This document shows, in pieces, positions 36,054 through 45,346 of a stretch of 64,000 nucleotides of DNA. The DNA is from Bacillota bacterium (lineage in GTDB: Bacteria; Bacillota; Clostridia; Christensenellales; Christensenellaceae), in the NCBI GenBank assembly GCA_023393165.1, contig JAEWMJ010000013.1:42516-106515 (forward strand). The letters run 5' to 3'. The notes beneath the pieces were generated by a model that saw only the letters and a list, made by a program, of their open reading frames with translations, ran no database searches and was not told the DNA's origin. Each line of letters begins with the position of its first letter. The first letter of the stretch is position 1. Position numbers and translations under genes: made by a program.

Positions 36054-37142
36054 TTATGATTCAGATGGAGAAGCGCTCGCGGCGGGAGCAACAACGTATT
36101 GGGACAGGTCTGCCGGAATTTCAAGGCCGATGGCTTTGGCAAAATCCCCGTTTATCTTATAGGCATAGTCCTTCTGCGATTCAATGGGCATATCTGCAAT
36201 CTTGGCCTCACCGTTCAGTAATTTTACAGCCATCTCGCCGGTCTGATAGCCAAGCTTAGAATAATCGATCCCTATCGTTGCCAGTCCCCCGCTTAAAACC
36301 ATGTTTTCTTCGCCGCAAATGGTAGGAATCCCGGCGCCAATTGTGATCTCGGATACAATGGGCATGGAAGAAGCTATTACATTATCAGTCGGGATATAGA
36401 TCGCGTCCACTTTCCCCGCAAGGGACTGCGTCACCTGCTGCACGTCGTTGCTTGAAGTTACGGTAGCCTCAATTACATTAAGACCCAGCGCCTTGCAGGC
36501 GTCTTTTACCAGCCCCGCCTGCAGTACGGAGTTGTCTTCGCTGGAGGTATAGAGCAGTCCGACGTTTTTCACATCGGGAACGAATTTCTTCATCAGATCA
36601 ATCTGTTCTTTTACCGGATTCATGTCGGTGGTGCCTGAAATGTTTCCTCCGGGAGCCTCATTTGAATTGACCAGTTTTGCCGCCACATAGTCAGTGATCG
36701 CCGTACCCAGAACGGGAATCTCGGTTGTTTCGGAAGCAACCGACTGCGCGGCCGGCGTGGCAATCGCAAGTATCAGGTCCTCTTTGTTGTTTACAAAACG
36801 CTGGCTGATTGTCTTTAAGTTGGACTGGTCGGCCTGCGCGTTCTGTACGTCGATCGTGATATTTTTTCCGTCCGTAAAGCCGTTGTCTGCCAACGCCTGT
36901 ATAAAGCCTTCGCGCGCGGCATCCAGCGCGGGATGTTCCACATACTGGATAATGCCGATTTTATAACTTTTTTCTCCGGCATCCGCACTTTCGGAGGGCT
37001 CTACGGCCTGGCTGGGCGCCTGCGATACAGCAGCCGATTCGCTTAAGGATTCCTGAGATACCTGAGGCGTGCCTGAACAGCCGGTGAGCGCCAGTATCAT
37101 TGCAGCTGCAAGTAAAATAATGAATAATGACTTTCTTTTCAT
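36054..37142 (-). CDS. ABC transporter substrate-binding lipoprotein, TrpX-like (COG2984)
   Basis: 362-aa lipoprotein with lipobox LALTGC (Cys22), a Ser/Ala/Glu-rich linker to about residue 55, and a two-lobed type 1 binding domain (KIGIIQYVEHPALDAAREGF, then VGLLYTSSEDNS and FGLAT-like GGLATIGIDYSKLG). These are marks of the COG2984 family, some members of which bind tryptophan or phenylalanine. The ligand here is not certain. ATG 37142 follows GGAGG. A 26-base inverted repeat lies in the upstream region. Confidence 0.9.
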   Translation of the reverse strand: MKRKSLFIILLAAAMILALTGCSGTPQVSQESLSESAAVSQAPSQAVEPSESADAGEKSYKIGIIQYVEHPALDAAREGFIQALADNGFTDGKNITIDVQNAQADQSNLKTISQRFVNNKEDLILAIATPAAQSVASETTEIPVLGTAITDYVAAKLVNSNEAPGGNISGTTDMNPVKEQIDLMKKFVPDVKNVGLLYTSSEDNSVLQAGLVKDACKALGLNVIEATVTSSNDVQQVTQSLAGKVDAIYIPTDNVIASSMPIVSEITIGAGIPTICGEENMVLSGGLATIGIDYSKLGYQTGEMAVKLLNGEAKIADMPIESQKDYAYKINGDFAKAIGLEIPADLSQYVVAPAASASPSES

Positions 37143-37170
37143 TTTCAATAACCTCCATAATATCAATGAA

Positions 37171-37196
37171 GGCTTTAAACGCGTGTGTTTAAAGCC
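37171..37196. promoter_or_regulatory. Perfect 10-bp inverted repeat upstream of the binding-protein gene
   Basis: GGCTTTAAAC-GCGTGT-GTTTAAAGCC. It lies 29 bases before the start codon and has no T tract, so an operator or a leader hairpin is more likely than a terminator. Confidence 0.55.
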
Positions 37197-37379
37197 TAAA
37201 TCTCATAGTGGTATGAATGGACTAATCCAACGTGTTAAGAAAACCCCTTTGTCATTCATTATGCTTTTTAAGTTTATGCTGAAATATAAAGTGTTTAAAT
37301 TAAATAAATTATATATTTACTTGGTTAACATGTCAATAGCCTGAAACATTACCTAATTAGTATGACTTTCCGCTGAACG

Positions 37380-37409
37380 AAAAAAGACTGTCCGCTTCCG
37401 GAACAGTCT
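37380..37409 (-). terminator. Terminator of the deoR-sorE operon
   Basis: On the minus strand AGACTGT and ACAGTCT arms, extended by CCG/CGG with one bulge, are followed by six T; 29 bases after the sorE-like stop codon. Confidence 0.8.
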
Positions 37410-37437
37410 CTTCATTATTAATAAAGCTTAATGTTTA

Positions 37438-38694
37438 TCATATTGATCTTGCGTGTTCAAGCAGGTATTTTTCCGCTTCGCCGTTCCACATGCCGTTGTG
37501 TTTTTTAACAAGCTCGTCCAGCTTTGCAAACATGGGATCGGTCTTGCCCAGCTTTTCGAAGTCCGCCAGGGCAACCAACGGCAGTGATATCTGCACATAC
37601 ATCAGTTTCTTGCCGCCCGGGATCTTGGGCAGGTTCAATGTTGTCTCCACCACCGAGTCCATACCGCCGATATGCGTGATCATCGCAGAGGGATTCACTT
37701 TTCCGCCGGTCATCATGTAAAGGGCCTCTTTTAAGTCGTCCGTATTGCCGCCCGTGTTCCCCGCGATATGCGTAAATGCGTAATGCGCGTTGTAAAAATT
37801 AAATTCCGCTTTAAATTCGGGATTGGTCGGGCCTGAGAAGAAGTTCAGGCATCCGTCCATGCCCAGCATCCTGTCCGCCATTTCGACAATAGCTTTTACC
37901 GGAGCAAATACGTACACGTCGTTATAGCCGCCCGAGCCTGCAAGATCCTTCAGATATTGCTCGTCATGTTCGGTCATATTTACATAATGTAAATCCACGC
38001 CGATGGACCGCGCATATTCTTCGGAGTACACTTCGTTTGCTCTCTTTAGCCTGGCTTCGTCAATATCCGTAACCACCAGCAGCGAAGGCCTCCTGTCGCA
38101 GTGCAGCGCATAATCGATCGCACCAAGTCCCATGGGGCCTGCCCCTGCCAGTATCGCCATTTTTCCGCCTTCCACGATGCCCATCTCATGTTTATAGGAA
38201 CCCGGTTTGGAATGGTAGTTGACATGGAATCCGCCCACGATGCAGCTCATGGATTCGGAAAGGGACCCAAAATAGAAAGAATCCGATTCATACTTTAAAA
38301 AATTGTTTGTTTCAAACACCTCGGAAGGAAGGATCATATATGTCGCGTCCCCGCCAAAGTACTCATATGAATATCCGGGGGCGTCCAGCGAACCTTTGTA
38401 ATACATAGCCGGCTGTATGGTGAATTTATCGCCCGGCTTTGCCAGATGCTTTAAATTATCTGCAACCTCCACAACTTCCCCGCAGAATTCATGACCTATA
38501 ATAATGGGATGTTCGGCAATGTTGCTCGGAACGCGTTTATGGTCTGAGCCCTGAACGGCCGCCTTGTAGGTGGACATGCAGATACTGTCCGAAACTATCT
38601 TAACCAGCATTTCATTTGTCTTAATCGGCGGCAGTTCAAATTCTTCCAGCCTCAAATCATTTTTTCCGTACAGTCTTACTGCCTTTGTCTTCAT
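37438..38694 (-). CDS. Zinc-type alcohol dehydrogenase family, L-sorbose-1-phosphate reductase-like (SorE)
   Basis: 418-aa medium-chain dehydrogenase. Residues 1-170 form the GroES-like zinc domain (GHEFCGEVVEV with the active-site His and Glu); the Rossmann part starts at AILAGAGPMGLGAIDYAL. The opening KTKAVRLYGKNDLRLEEF and the extended length fit the SorE group, which reduces sorbose 1-phosphate to glucitol 6-phosphate. Substrate assignment is tentative because no sorbose PTS genes are nearby. It follows a DeoR regulator by 18 bases, which is typical of a sugar-phosphate operon. Confidence 0.75.
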   Translation of the reverse strand: MKTKAVRLYGKNDLRLEEFELPPIKTNEMLVKIVSDSICMSTYKAAVQGSDHKRVPSNIAEHPIIIGHEFCGEVVEVADNLKHLAKPGDKFTIQPAMYYKGSLDAPGYSYEYFGGDATYMILPSEVFETNNFLKYESDSFYFGSLSESMSCIVGGFHVNYHSKPGSYKHEMGIVEGGKMAILAGAGPMGLGAIDYALHCDRRPSLLVVTDIDEARLKRANEVYSEEYARSIGVDLHYVNMTEHDEQYLKDLAGSGGYNDVYVFAPVKAIVEMADRMLGMDGCLNFFSGPTNPEFKAEFNFYNAHYAFTHIAGNTGGNTDDLKEALYMMTGGKVNPSAMITHIGGMDSVVETTLNLPKIPGGKKLMYVQISLPLVALADFEKLGKTDPMFAKLDELVKKHNGMWNGEAEKYLLEHARSI

Positions 38695-38712
38695 TACATT
38701 ACCTCCAAAAAA

Positions 38713-39471
38713 TTATATTACAGAAACATTTCTGCGCTTTGCTTCGTTTAATACTTCCTCGGCTATATCTCCATCCGTTACCAGCACGTCGATGTCTTCC
38801 ATATATGCGTAAGTAAATGGCATTATTTTATTAACCTTTCCGGAGTCCATCAAAACAATTGTTTTTCTCGCCCGGTTCACAACTTCTTTTTTAATCTCGC
38901 ATTCGGTGTAAGTGCCGCTGGTAAAGCCGTTCTCAATAGAAAAACCGCTGGTTGCCATAAAAGCGATATCAATGTTCACTTCTTTGATAAAACTTGCGGA
39001 ATTGATGCCTGACACGGATATCGTTCCGCGGTTCACCTGGCCGCCGATCAGAGTCACGCTTGGCTTGTTCTTTTTGATCAGTTCCATACCGATATTCAGG
39101 CCGCTGGTCATAATAGAAAGGTATTCGTCTTCCATTTCCCGCGCAAAGAGCATCATGGTCGTTCCAGCGTCTACGTATATGGACCTGCCTCTCTCGATAA
39201 ACTGAAGCGCTTTTTTGGCTATGATATACTTTTGCGCAACGTTTTCCAACGCCCGCTGCGAATAGATATCCTCAGCCGCAATTGAAAGCCTGCTCATTGC
39301 GACCGCGCCGCCGCGCGTCCGTTTTATAAACCCGTTGTCTTCCAGAAACTTCAAATCCCGCCGAAGAGTCATACTGGAACAGTCCTGAAACATCTCCTCC
39401 AAATCTTTAAGCTTTACTTCACCACGTTTTCTTAGTATGTCCTTTATTTCTTCACGTCTTTCAGCATTCAT
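38713..39471 (-). CDS. DeoR/GlpR-family transcriptional regulator
   Basis: 252-aa repressor with an N-terminal helix-turn-helix (RREEIKDILRKRGEVKLKDLEEMF, then SMTLRRDLKFLEDNGFIKRTRGGA) and a C-terminal sugar-phosphate-sensing domain with the YVDAGTT loop and FMATSGFSIENGFTSGT. ATG 39471 is supported by GGGGAG 9 bases upstream; the frame is open to 39549 without a ribosome site. Probably represses the sorE-like gene until a phosphosugar binds. Confidence 0.9.
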   Translation of the reverse strand: MNAERREEIKDILRKRGEVKLKDLEEMFQDCSSMTLRRDLKFLEDNGFIKRTRGGAVAMSRLSIAAEDIYSQRALENVAQKYIIAKKALQFIERGRSIYVDAGTTMMLFAREMEDEYLSIMTSGLNIGMELIKKNKPSVTLIGGQVNRGTISVSGINSASFIKEVNIDIAFMATSGFSIENGFTSGTYTECEIKKEVVNRARKTIVLMDSGKVNKIMPFTYAYMEDIDVLVTDGDIAEEVLNEAKRRNVSVI

Positions 39472-39854
39472 AAAGCCACTCCCCGATTTTCCATATTTTT
39501 TATCAATAATAACATGATTTTGTTCGATTAACAATACTATATATAACATTATTTGATTATTATTTTCAATTATGTCCAGGCAAGTTACTATAATTTATAT
39601 TTTATATCAAAATTCAATATGCGAGCTTGCACTAAATATGCGCTTCATTGAAAAATTCTGCACAACGGGCTTTAAAAAGCGTATTTTTTGCAAACAATTT
39701 ACTGTCTATCTCCGGCAGACGCGACGCCGCAATCCGGTATAATTAAATTATTAGAGGCGCCGATATTCTGTTGACATAACACGGATATTCTGATAAACTT
39801 TAAACGCTGACTTTTGAACCAACCTCTAAAAAGTTGACTTTGGGGGATAGACGC
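39472..39854. other. Intergenic region upstream of the DeoR gene and tRNA pair
   Basis: No gene seen. The part next to the DeoR start (39500-39570) is very AT-rich and has TTTGTTCGATTAACAA and repeated TTATTTGATTATTA-like words, plausible DeoR operator material. The part before the tRNA genes should hold their promoter; a TTGACA (39772-39777) is present, but I could not pair it with a good -10. Confidence 0.4.
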
Positions 39855-39943
39855 GGAGAGATGTCCGAGTGGCTTATGGAGCTGGTCTTGAAAACCAGTG
39901 ACTCCGCAAGGGGCCGGGGGTTCAAATCCCTCTCTCTCCGCCA
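39855..39943 (+). tRNA. tRNA-Ser(UGA)
   Basis: 89 nt including encoded CCA. Acceptor arm GGAGAGA / TCTCTCC, anticodon stem CTGGT / ACCAG with loop CTTGAAA (anticodon TGA at 39889-39891), long variable arm typical of serine tRNAs, T loop TTCAAAT. Confidence 0.95.
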
Positions 39944-39976
39944 AAACAATATCATACAAATAATGAAATTCGGCAT

Positions 39977-40070
39977 GGAGAAATACCCAAGTTTGGCCGA
40001 AGGGGCGCCCCTGCTAAGGGTGTAGGTCGGGGTAACCGGCGCGAGGGTTCAAATCCCTCTTTCTCCGCCA
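39977..40070 (+). tRNA. tRNA-Ser(GCU)
   Basis: 94 nt including encoded CCA. Acceptor arm GGAGAAA / TTTCTCC, anticodon loop CTGCTAA (GCT), long variable arm, T loop TTCAAAT. Its 3' end (from 40057) is the start of a direct repeat found again at 49124, so this gene is the likely integration target of the island to its right. Confidence 0.93.
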
Positions 40071-40154
40071 AGTAAAAAAGCCGCTAATCACGCATGATTA
40101 GCGGCTTTTTTAATGTTTTCATCGTTGCATAAAACCCCTAAAATAACCCCTTTT
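40057..40154 (+). repeat. Left attachment-site repeat (attL) at tRNA-Ser(GCU)
   Basis: Bases 40057-40115 (tRNA 3' end, CCA, terminator) are identical over 59 bases to 49124-49182, and 40118-40154 are identical over 37 bases to 49840-49876. The second copy is split by an IS200-type element. Together they are a duplicated target of about 97 bases flanking foreign-looking DNA. Confidence 0.8.
40080..40111 (+). terminator. Terminator of the tRNA-Ser operon
   Basis: Perfect 11-bp stem GCCGCTAATCA / TGATTAGCGGC with a CGCA loop, followed by six T. An identical copy lies in the right repeat at 49147-49178. Confidence 0.9.
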
Positions 40155-40399
40155 ATAATTTAATCAGTTTAAAATAGATGAGGGCTTAACTGTCAGCCAA
40201 GGTGTCGTCGGTTCAAATTACAGGTAGGGAGTACGTGGTGTTTACGTCCCCACGGCTAAAATAAACACTTTATAGGGGTCCGATTCCCCAACCCGAACCA
40301 GTCCGTATCCAAAAAGTTGGAGGTATCAAATAAATATATCCGATTGCAGAAAATAGCCTATTATATGGATAATCGAAGAACCTTTTTATTAGTTCTATA

Positions 40400-40680
40400 T
40401 TAAGGGTTAATAGGCAACTGATTCCATATATCCGAGAAAACAATGTTAATGTCTTCAACAATCATGCTATCCAGGTATTCTGCTTCAACTATGCTTTTCA
40501 GAATTTCCATAGCTTTATTATGAACCATAGATTTCCTATAGGGCCTTTCTTCACGTTAAGCCTGGTAAATATCCAAACAGGTTATTAACCGTGAATTGAA
40601 ATCAAGATTTTTGGCAATCAACCCTTCTGGATACCCTGTACCGTCCAATTTTTGCGATTCAGCATATTGGGATAGCTTAG
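40400..40680 (-). pseudogene. HD-GYP domain phosphodiesterase remnant
   Basis: Translating the minus strand from about 40668 gives YAESQKLDGTGYPEGL, matching the HD-GYP signature (HHExxDGxGYP), then SRLITCLDIYQA, an in-frame stop, and on the same frame EERPYRKSM and KAMEILKSIVEAEYLD, the usual C-terminal part of the domain, ending at a stop at 40400. The upstream part of the gene is not recognisable and the first motif His pair is lost, so the gene is dead. HD-GYP enzymes hydrolyse cyclic di-GMP. Confidence 0.7.
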
Positions 40681-40741
40681 TTCGTCGCTAAGAACTCTCT
40701 TGAAGCAGCGCCTCCTGCGGGTTACTGACAACATGTTATAC

Positions 40742-41215
40742 TAATTCATCAAGCGCAGGACAGCTTTATGATTTTCTAATAGCCCGCATTCGCGCCGGAG
40801 CCAGATAACGACTCTCCGATAACCATATCTTTGCTTATTTTTAAATGGCATTCCCCTATGAGATCCCGCATCATCAAGTCTTTACCGTTATCATGCTCAC
40901 GTTTGCTCCAATCATAAGAACCACTCCGCGAAATGTTGAAAAACTTACACATTTTCATAATCGGATACTTGTTCCGGCGTTTGTATATGACCCCGTATAT
41001 TGTTTTTTTATCAACCTTCTTTCTTCCTCAGAAAGAAAATCCCGCAGCAGTTCCACTTCAATTTCAAGCTGTAAGATCCGTTTTTCATAGTCCAGGGCCA
41101 TCTGTTTGTCGGCAATATCTGAATTCTTTCTTACTCTAACACATCGCCTTTTTCCATTTACAATAAGGCCATTGCATCCCGGCATCTCCTGTTCCAACTC
41201 TTAATAGTATCTCTT
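40742..41215 (-). pseudogene. IS3-family transposase remnant (IS150-like)
   Basis: Two overlapping fragments on the minus strand. 41197-40955 reads as the end of OrfA (LDYEKRILQLEIEVELLRDFLSEEE). Next, in other frames, comes the beginning of OrfB (CKFFNISRSGSYDWSKRE, then DLMMRDLIGECHLK), cut off near 40776. The catalytic DDE part is missing. It sits beside the HD-GYP remnant and may have disrupted it. Confidence 0.75.
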
Positions 41216-41336
41216 GGTACTTTCAGCCGTACCGCAAAATAAGGTCCTTATCTAGGATAGTCACGCAAACATATTTATTACATAAAATAATCTTAGAATT
41301 CAATAAAACATTTAGCTTTCTAAGGGGGTTAAAAAT

Positions 41337-42608
41337 ATGAGAACTCTACAGTTAGGGATGGCCGGAAACGATATCATGGAAATTCAGGCTTTACTTAAAA
41401 AGATGGGATATAATATTGTAAAGGTGAACGGTTCATACGACGAGAATACCGAAGAAGCGGTAAAACTTTTTCAAAGAGACCATAACCTTGAAGCAGATGG
41501 AATAATCGATAAAAGAACTTATCAACAACTTGAACCCTATTTACTGGGATATACATTATATACAATTAAGAACGGGGATAATTTATACAGGCTCGCGATA
41601 AGGTTTCACAGCAGTGTTGAGCAGATCCTGACGGCAAATCCGTATTTAAAGCCGAACCGGCTAGTTGTGGGAGAAAGGATCTTTATACCGTTTAGCTTTA
41701 ATGTGGTGGATACTAATATCAATTATACATACGACGCAATGGAACGGGATTACCGGGGGCTTCAGGTGAGATATCCTTTTATTGAAACCGGCGTTGCTGG
41801 AAGAAGCGTGCTTAACAGAAATCTTTATTATATAAGGCTTGGAAACGGACCTCATCAAGTTTTCTATAACGCCGCTCACCATGCATTGGAGTGGATCACA
41901 TCCCCCGTTTTAATGAAATTTGTTGAGGATTTTTCCCGCGCATATGCACGTGGAGAAATGCTTGCTGGTTACAATCCAAGGGATATCTGGAAAAAAAGTT
42001 CAATCTATTTGATTCCCATGGTGAATCCTGATGGTGTGGACCTTGTTTTGAACGGCCTGTCGCCTGATAACCCTTATTATAATGATCTAATCAAATGGAA
42101 TAAAGGAAGCTCTGATTTTTCCACCGTTTGGCAAGCAAACATTCATGGCGTGGATTTAAACCATAACTATGACGCTGCTTGGGATGAGTCTGTAAAAGCG
42201 GCTGCTCAATTGGGAATTACAGGCCCAGCACCCAGAAGATACCCCGGACCTTACCCTGAATCCGAACCCGAATCTCATTCTCTGGTTGTTTTCACCAAAA
42301 GCCATGATTTTCGGCTTACACTATCGTACCATGCTCAGGGGGAAGTCATATTCTGGAATTTCATGGGTTTGGCAGACGAAAGGGCCAAACGCATAGGCGA
42401 GCAGCTTGCCAGAGACAGCGGGTATAAACTGGAGGAAGCGATCGGAATCGCAAGCACGGGAGGGTATAAAGATTGGTTCATTATGGAATACAGAAGGCCG
42501 GCCTACACTGTGGAGGTTGGGAAGGGCCAAACTCCTCTCCCCATTTCTCAGTTTGACAAGATTTATGCAGACAACATTAAAATGCTGATGCATGCGGCGA
42601 TTATATAA
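41337..42608 (+). CDS. Peptidoglycan-binding/LysM M14 carboxypeptidase (gamma-D-glutamyl-diaminopimelate peptidase-like)
   Basis: 423-aa cell-wall peptidase. A PG_binding_1 domain (1-70: RTLQLGMAGNDIMEIQALLKK) and a LysM (77-120: YTIKNGDNLYRLAIRF, ending GERIFIPF) are followed by an M14 zinc carboxypeptidase domain (about 125-423). Zinc ligands are His and Glu of AAHHALEW and His of LSYHAQGE; the catalytic Glu is in YTVEVGKG. This is the layout of ENP1/YqgT-like enzymes cutting D-Glu-diaminopimelate bonds in spore or vegetative walls. No signal peptide is present, consistent with action in a sporangium or export by other means. GGGGG lies before the ATG. Confidence 0.9.
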   Translation: MRTLQLGMAGNDIMEIQALLKKMGYNIVKVNGSYDENTEEAVKLFQRDHNLEADGIIDKRTYQQLEPYLLGYTLYTIKNGDNLYRLAIRFHSSVEQILTANPYLKPNRLVVGERIFIPFSFNVVDTNINYTYDAMERDYRGLQVRYPFIETGVAGRSVLNRNLYYIRLGNGPHQVFYNAAHHALEWITSPVLMKFVEDFSRAYARGEMLAGYNPRDIWKKSSIYLIPMVNPDGVDLVLNGLSPDNPYYNDLIKWNKGSSDFSTVWQANIHGVDLNHNYDAAWDESVKAAAQLGITGPAPRRYPGPYPESEPESHSLVVFTKSHDFRLTLSYHAQGEVIFWNFMGLADERAKRIGEQLARDSGYKLEEAIGIASTGGYKDWFIMEYRRPAYTVEVGKGQTPLPISQFDKIYADNIKMLMHAAII

Positions 42609-42833
42609 AAATCGAGTGTATCGTAGATTTTGTGCAAGCCCAAAACGGCATAAAATAGAGTGCATATTTTTGTGATATCTATCATGGTTTATTATTCCGC
42701 CGGACTTAATTTTTTTCGAAAGAATCCTCCGTCATATGTAGAAGCAACTGATGTTTACAGGCTTTTCCTACCATGCACATGATTTAAACTTTGCTTCACA
42801 GGACATACTATATAAAAAAAAGCAGGTATTTAA

Positions 42834-44333
42834 GTGGTTTGGATTCTTTTGTTGTATTTAATAAATACCCTCTTTATGTTAATCATAGCGATTAGAGAAG
42901 TGCGCAGACCAGCAAAAGCTTTGTTTTGGCTAATAATCGGCCTCGTTTTGCCTGTCATCGGTTTTGTTCTCTACCTCAGTACATCAAATCCTGCGCGTAT
43001 TCAACGAGAAAGACTAACTTCCCCACATAATGAGTCTGACACGTTACCTGATTCATTTAGCAGCTCAGCCGCGGTTATTGCTCATGCTTTAAGACATTTT
43101 ACCGTAAATGGTCTTCGGTCCTGCCAAGCTCAAGTTTTGACGAACGGCGTTGAAACATATAATGCACTTATAGAATCCATACAGAACGCAGAAAGAACGA
43201 TTGATCTGGAATATTACATTTACAGGAATGACCCAATTGGTACACGTATAACGGAACTGCTAATTGAACGAGCTACAGCCGGTGTTCAAGTCCGCTTTGT
43301 GAGGGACGGTTTTGGGAGCCGGAAATTTCCGCAGCGTCAAATCATTCGAATGATGGATGCAGGGATTGAATGTCGGACTTTCTTTCCAATGCGCTTTCCT
43401 TGGATATTGTCCAACTTGAATTTCAGAGATCATTGTAAAATCGTCGTGATCGACAAAAAGGAAGTTTTTACAGGCGGTATCAACGTTGGGTATGAGTATA
43501 CCGGATTGAAACCGAACATAGGGTTCTGGCGCGATACCCATGTGCGAATTGAAGGTGAAGTTGTAGAAGATTTACAAGAAGTCTTCGCCGCCCATTGGAA
43601 TATCGCTTCGCTTGAGCGAATGAAAACGGAGGCTACTCGTAATTTAAACGAAAAAGAGCAAAACATTGTTCCCGCTCATAAAACTGCTTTTCCAGCATGG
43701 TCGACAGAGTATGGAACTGAGTTGGGCATCAATGTTGATAAAAGCGCTGATACCGACCAAAAGAAAAAGGAGTTTAAGGAAGCCTATGTACAGACGATAG
43801 AAGGTAATCCAGGTATTCCAACTCAAGTCATCCGGGAGGCCTATTTCATTTGCCTAACAAAAGCGACTCAGACCATTGACATCACCACACCTTACTTTTT
43901 ACCCGAGGAAGATATCATCGTAGCGCTAAAGTCAGCCAAGGCACGCGGTGTGCGGGTGAGATTACTGGTTTCTCGTAAAATGGAACGCACAACTAAAATC
44001 GTTGGGGCAGCAAGTTGGACCTATTATGGAGAACTATTGGAGGCTGGAGTACAAATATTCCTGTACAATAAAGGCATATTGCACGCGAAGCTGATGGTTA
44101 TTGACGGGGAGATTGCCGAAATAGGCGCCGCAAACTATGATATAAGAAGTCTTCGTTTGGACTACGAAGTGTGTGAATTCTTTTATAGCGTCGACGTGGC
44201 GCGTGAGCTCACGGAACAATTCGAGCGCGATATCACAGATTCTGTTCCGTTAAGTATCGAAGATTTAACGCAGCGTCCCATTTCAAAGCGTATTATGGAT
44301 CAAGGAGCACGCCTATTTTCTCCGTTTTTGTAG
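42834..44333 (+). CDS. cls: Cardiolipin synthase (phospholipase D type)
   Basis: 499-aa membrane enzyme joining two phosphatidylglycerols into cardiolipin and glycerol. Two N-terminal helices (about 1-22 and 30-50) are followed by two HKD motifs: HCKIVVIDKKEVFTGG (near 202) and HAKLMVIDGEIAEIGAAN (near 420), plus the two GxR/N..R segments of PLD enzymes. Length is normal. The start codon is GTG with only AGCAGG upstream. It is an extra, island-borne copy if the chromosome has its own, which cannot be seen here. Confidence 0.92.
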   Translation: MVWILLLYLINTLFMLIIAIREVRRPAKALFWLIIGLVLPVIGFVLYLSTSNPARIQRERLTSPHNESDTLPDSFSSSAAVIAHALRHFTVNGLRSCQAQVLTNGVETYNALIESIQNAERTIDLEYYIYRNDPIGTRITELLIERATAGVQVRFVRDGFGSRKFPQRQIIRMMDAGIECRTFFPMRFPWILSNLNFRDHCKIVVIDKKEVFTGGINVGYEYTGLKPNIGFWRDTHVRIEGEVVEDLQEVFAAHWNIASLERMKTEATRNLNEKEQNIVPAHKTAFPAWSTEYGTELGINVDKSADTDQKKKEFKEAYVQTIEGNPGIPTQVIREAYFICLTKATQTIDITTPYFLPEEDIIVALKSAKARGVRVRLLVSRKMERTTKIVGAASWTYYGELLEAGVQIFLYNKGILHAKLMVIDGEIAEIGAANYDIRSLRLDYEVCEFFYSVDVARELTEQFERDITDSVPLSIEDLTQRPISKRIMDQGARLFSPFL

Positions 44334-45006
44334 ACTAAAATAAAAGAAAAGCTGACTAATTTAGTATCTTATTTCACGATTAAACTTTTACCGTGTTTTC
44401 TTAGTTTGTTTATTGATCAAAGGGAACCCATCTGTCACAATTGGTCACGAGAAAGAATTAAGAAATAAGAGAATTTAGTATATGTTCAATCTGGGGCTAG
44501 TAGGGTCACAAGCTGGCTTAGGAGTATAAGTAACAGACGGGGCTACTATAAAACTCACCGGCGTACCGGTGTCCCTCATAATAATCTTTACCGCCTTGAG
44601 GAACAAAATTGAATTGGTTATCAATATGGTTAGAAAACCTCTCAGGATAAAATTTCTCCTACCGGACTTGAATCTTTTAAGGATTTAACAGCTCGATTAA
44701 CTTGACTAATCGTTCGGTTAAAAAATTCCCATTTTATGCATATTTATTTGCCATTACCCAATCGTGTAATTAAATGCCTTAACCGTGGGATTAAAAAAAT
44801 TGGTGCCAAATCTGGCACCAAAAAAGCCCCATCAAAAGCACCATAGGGCGGTTAAATACCCCCATCGACTTTATATTTTATCGATTTATTATTTGTAGTA
44901 TCTATTTTGGAGATACGCGCCTAAATAGCGGGTTCTCTTGAGACCTTAACGGATTATCATTGTAACTCTAATTAAGAATATAAAATATAATAAACAGACA
45001 ACATAA
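44334..45006. other. 673-base region without intact genes
   Basis: Holds a minus-strand coding-like remnant ending at 44475, reading IIMRDTGTPVSFIVAPSV and TYTPKPACDPTSPRLN, of unknown family and without a start codon. It also has a GGTGCCA-N4-TGGCACC hairpin (44801-44818) followed on the minus strand by AA and seven T, a possible terminator with no gene before it. The rest is AT-rich and I see nothing in it. Confidence 0.45.
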
Positions 45007-45291
45007 ATGAAAGGGTTTTACTTTATGCTGATGTTTTCTGATTCAATAGGCCAGGATAGTAATAAACAAAAACTAAATTCTATCAAAAAAGGATATATAA
45101 TTGTTGAAGTCTTGGATAGTAATAAAGCTCCACTTTCATCGGCAACAGTAATAATTTACAGCGAACAGAATGCTAATATTTTAACTTATAAAGTTGTGCA
45201 CGCAGGGATAAATGGTGAAACGGAACCTATTTGCACAGCAGGATCTATTAGTATATTTTCTCCTTGTGTCGTACTGACTTTCTCCCTGTAA
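45007..45291 (+). pseudogene. Carboxypeptidase-regulatory-like domain protein truncated by IS3
   Basis: The first 80 residues, with GYIIVEVLDSNKAPLSSATV and IYSEQNANILTYKVV and the GINGETEPI turn, resemble the beta-sandwich domain found in small Clostridia spore or peptidoglycan-associated proteins. The frame then runs into the left end of an IS3-type element (about 45263), and the last residues (FSPCVVLTFSL) are insertion-sequence DNA. Function unknown; the intact family usually goes on for one or more further repeats. Confidence 0.55.
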
Positions 45292-45346
45292 ATTGAACCA
45301 ACAAAAGAGTTAGTCTGGATGATACAATAAGTTATCCAGGAGACTC

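Noticed and set aside
39699..39959. Minus-strand frame of 86 codons with EREGFEPPAPCGVTGF
   Set aside because: It is the antisense reading of tRNA-Ser(UGA), a well-known source of false gene calls.
40194..40300. Extra tRNA genes just inside the island (GTCGGTTCAAATT and GGGGTCCGATTCCCC words)
   Set aside because: T-arm-like words are present but no acceptor or anticodon arms could be folded around them.
44801..44818. GGTGCCA / TGGCACC hairpin as a second attachment site
   Set aside because: No second copy was found in the window; on the minus strand it looks like an ordinary terminator hairpin.
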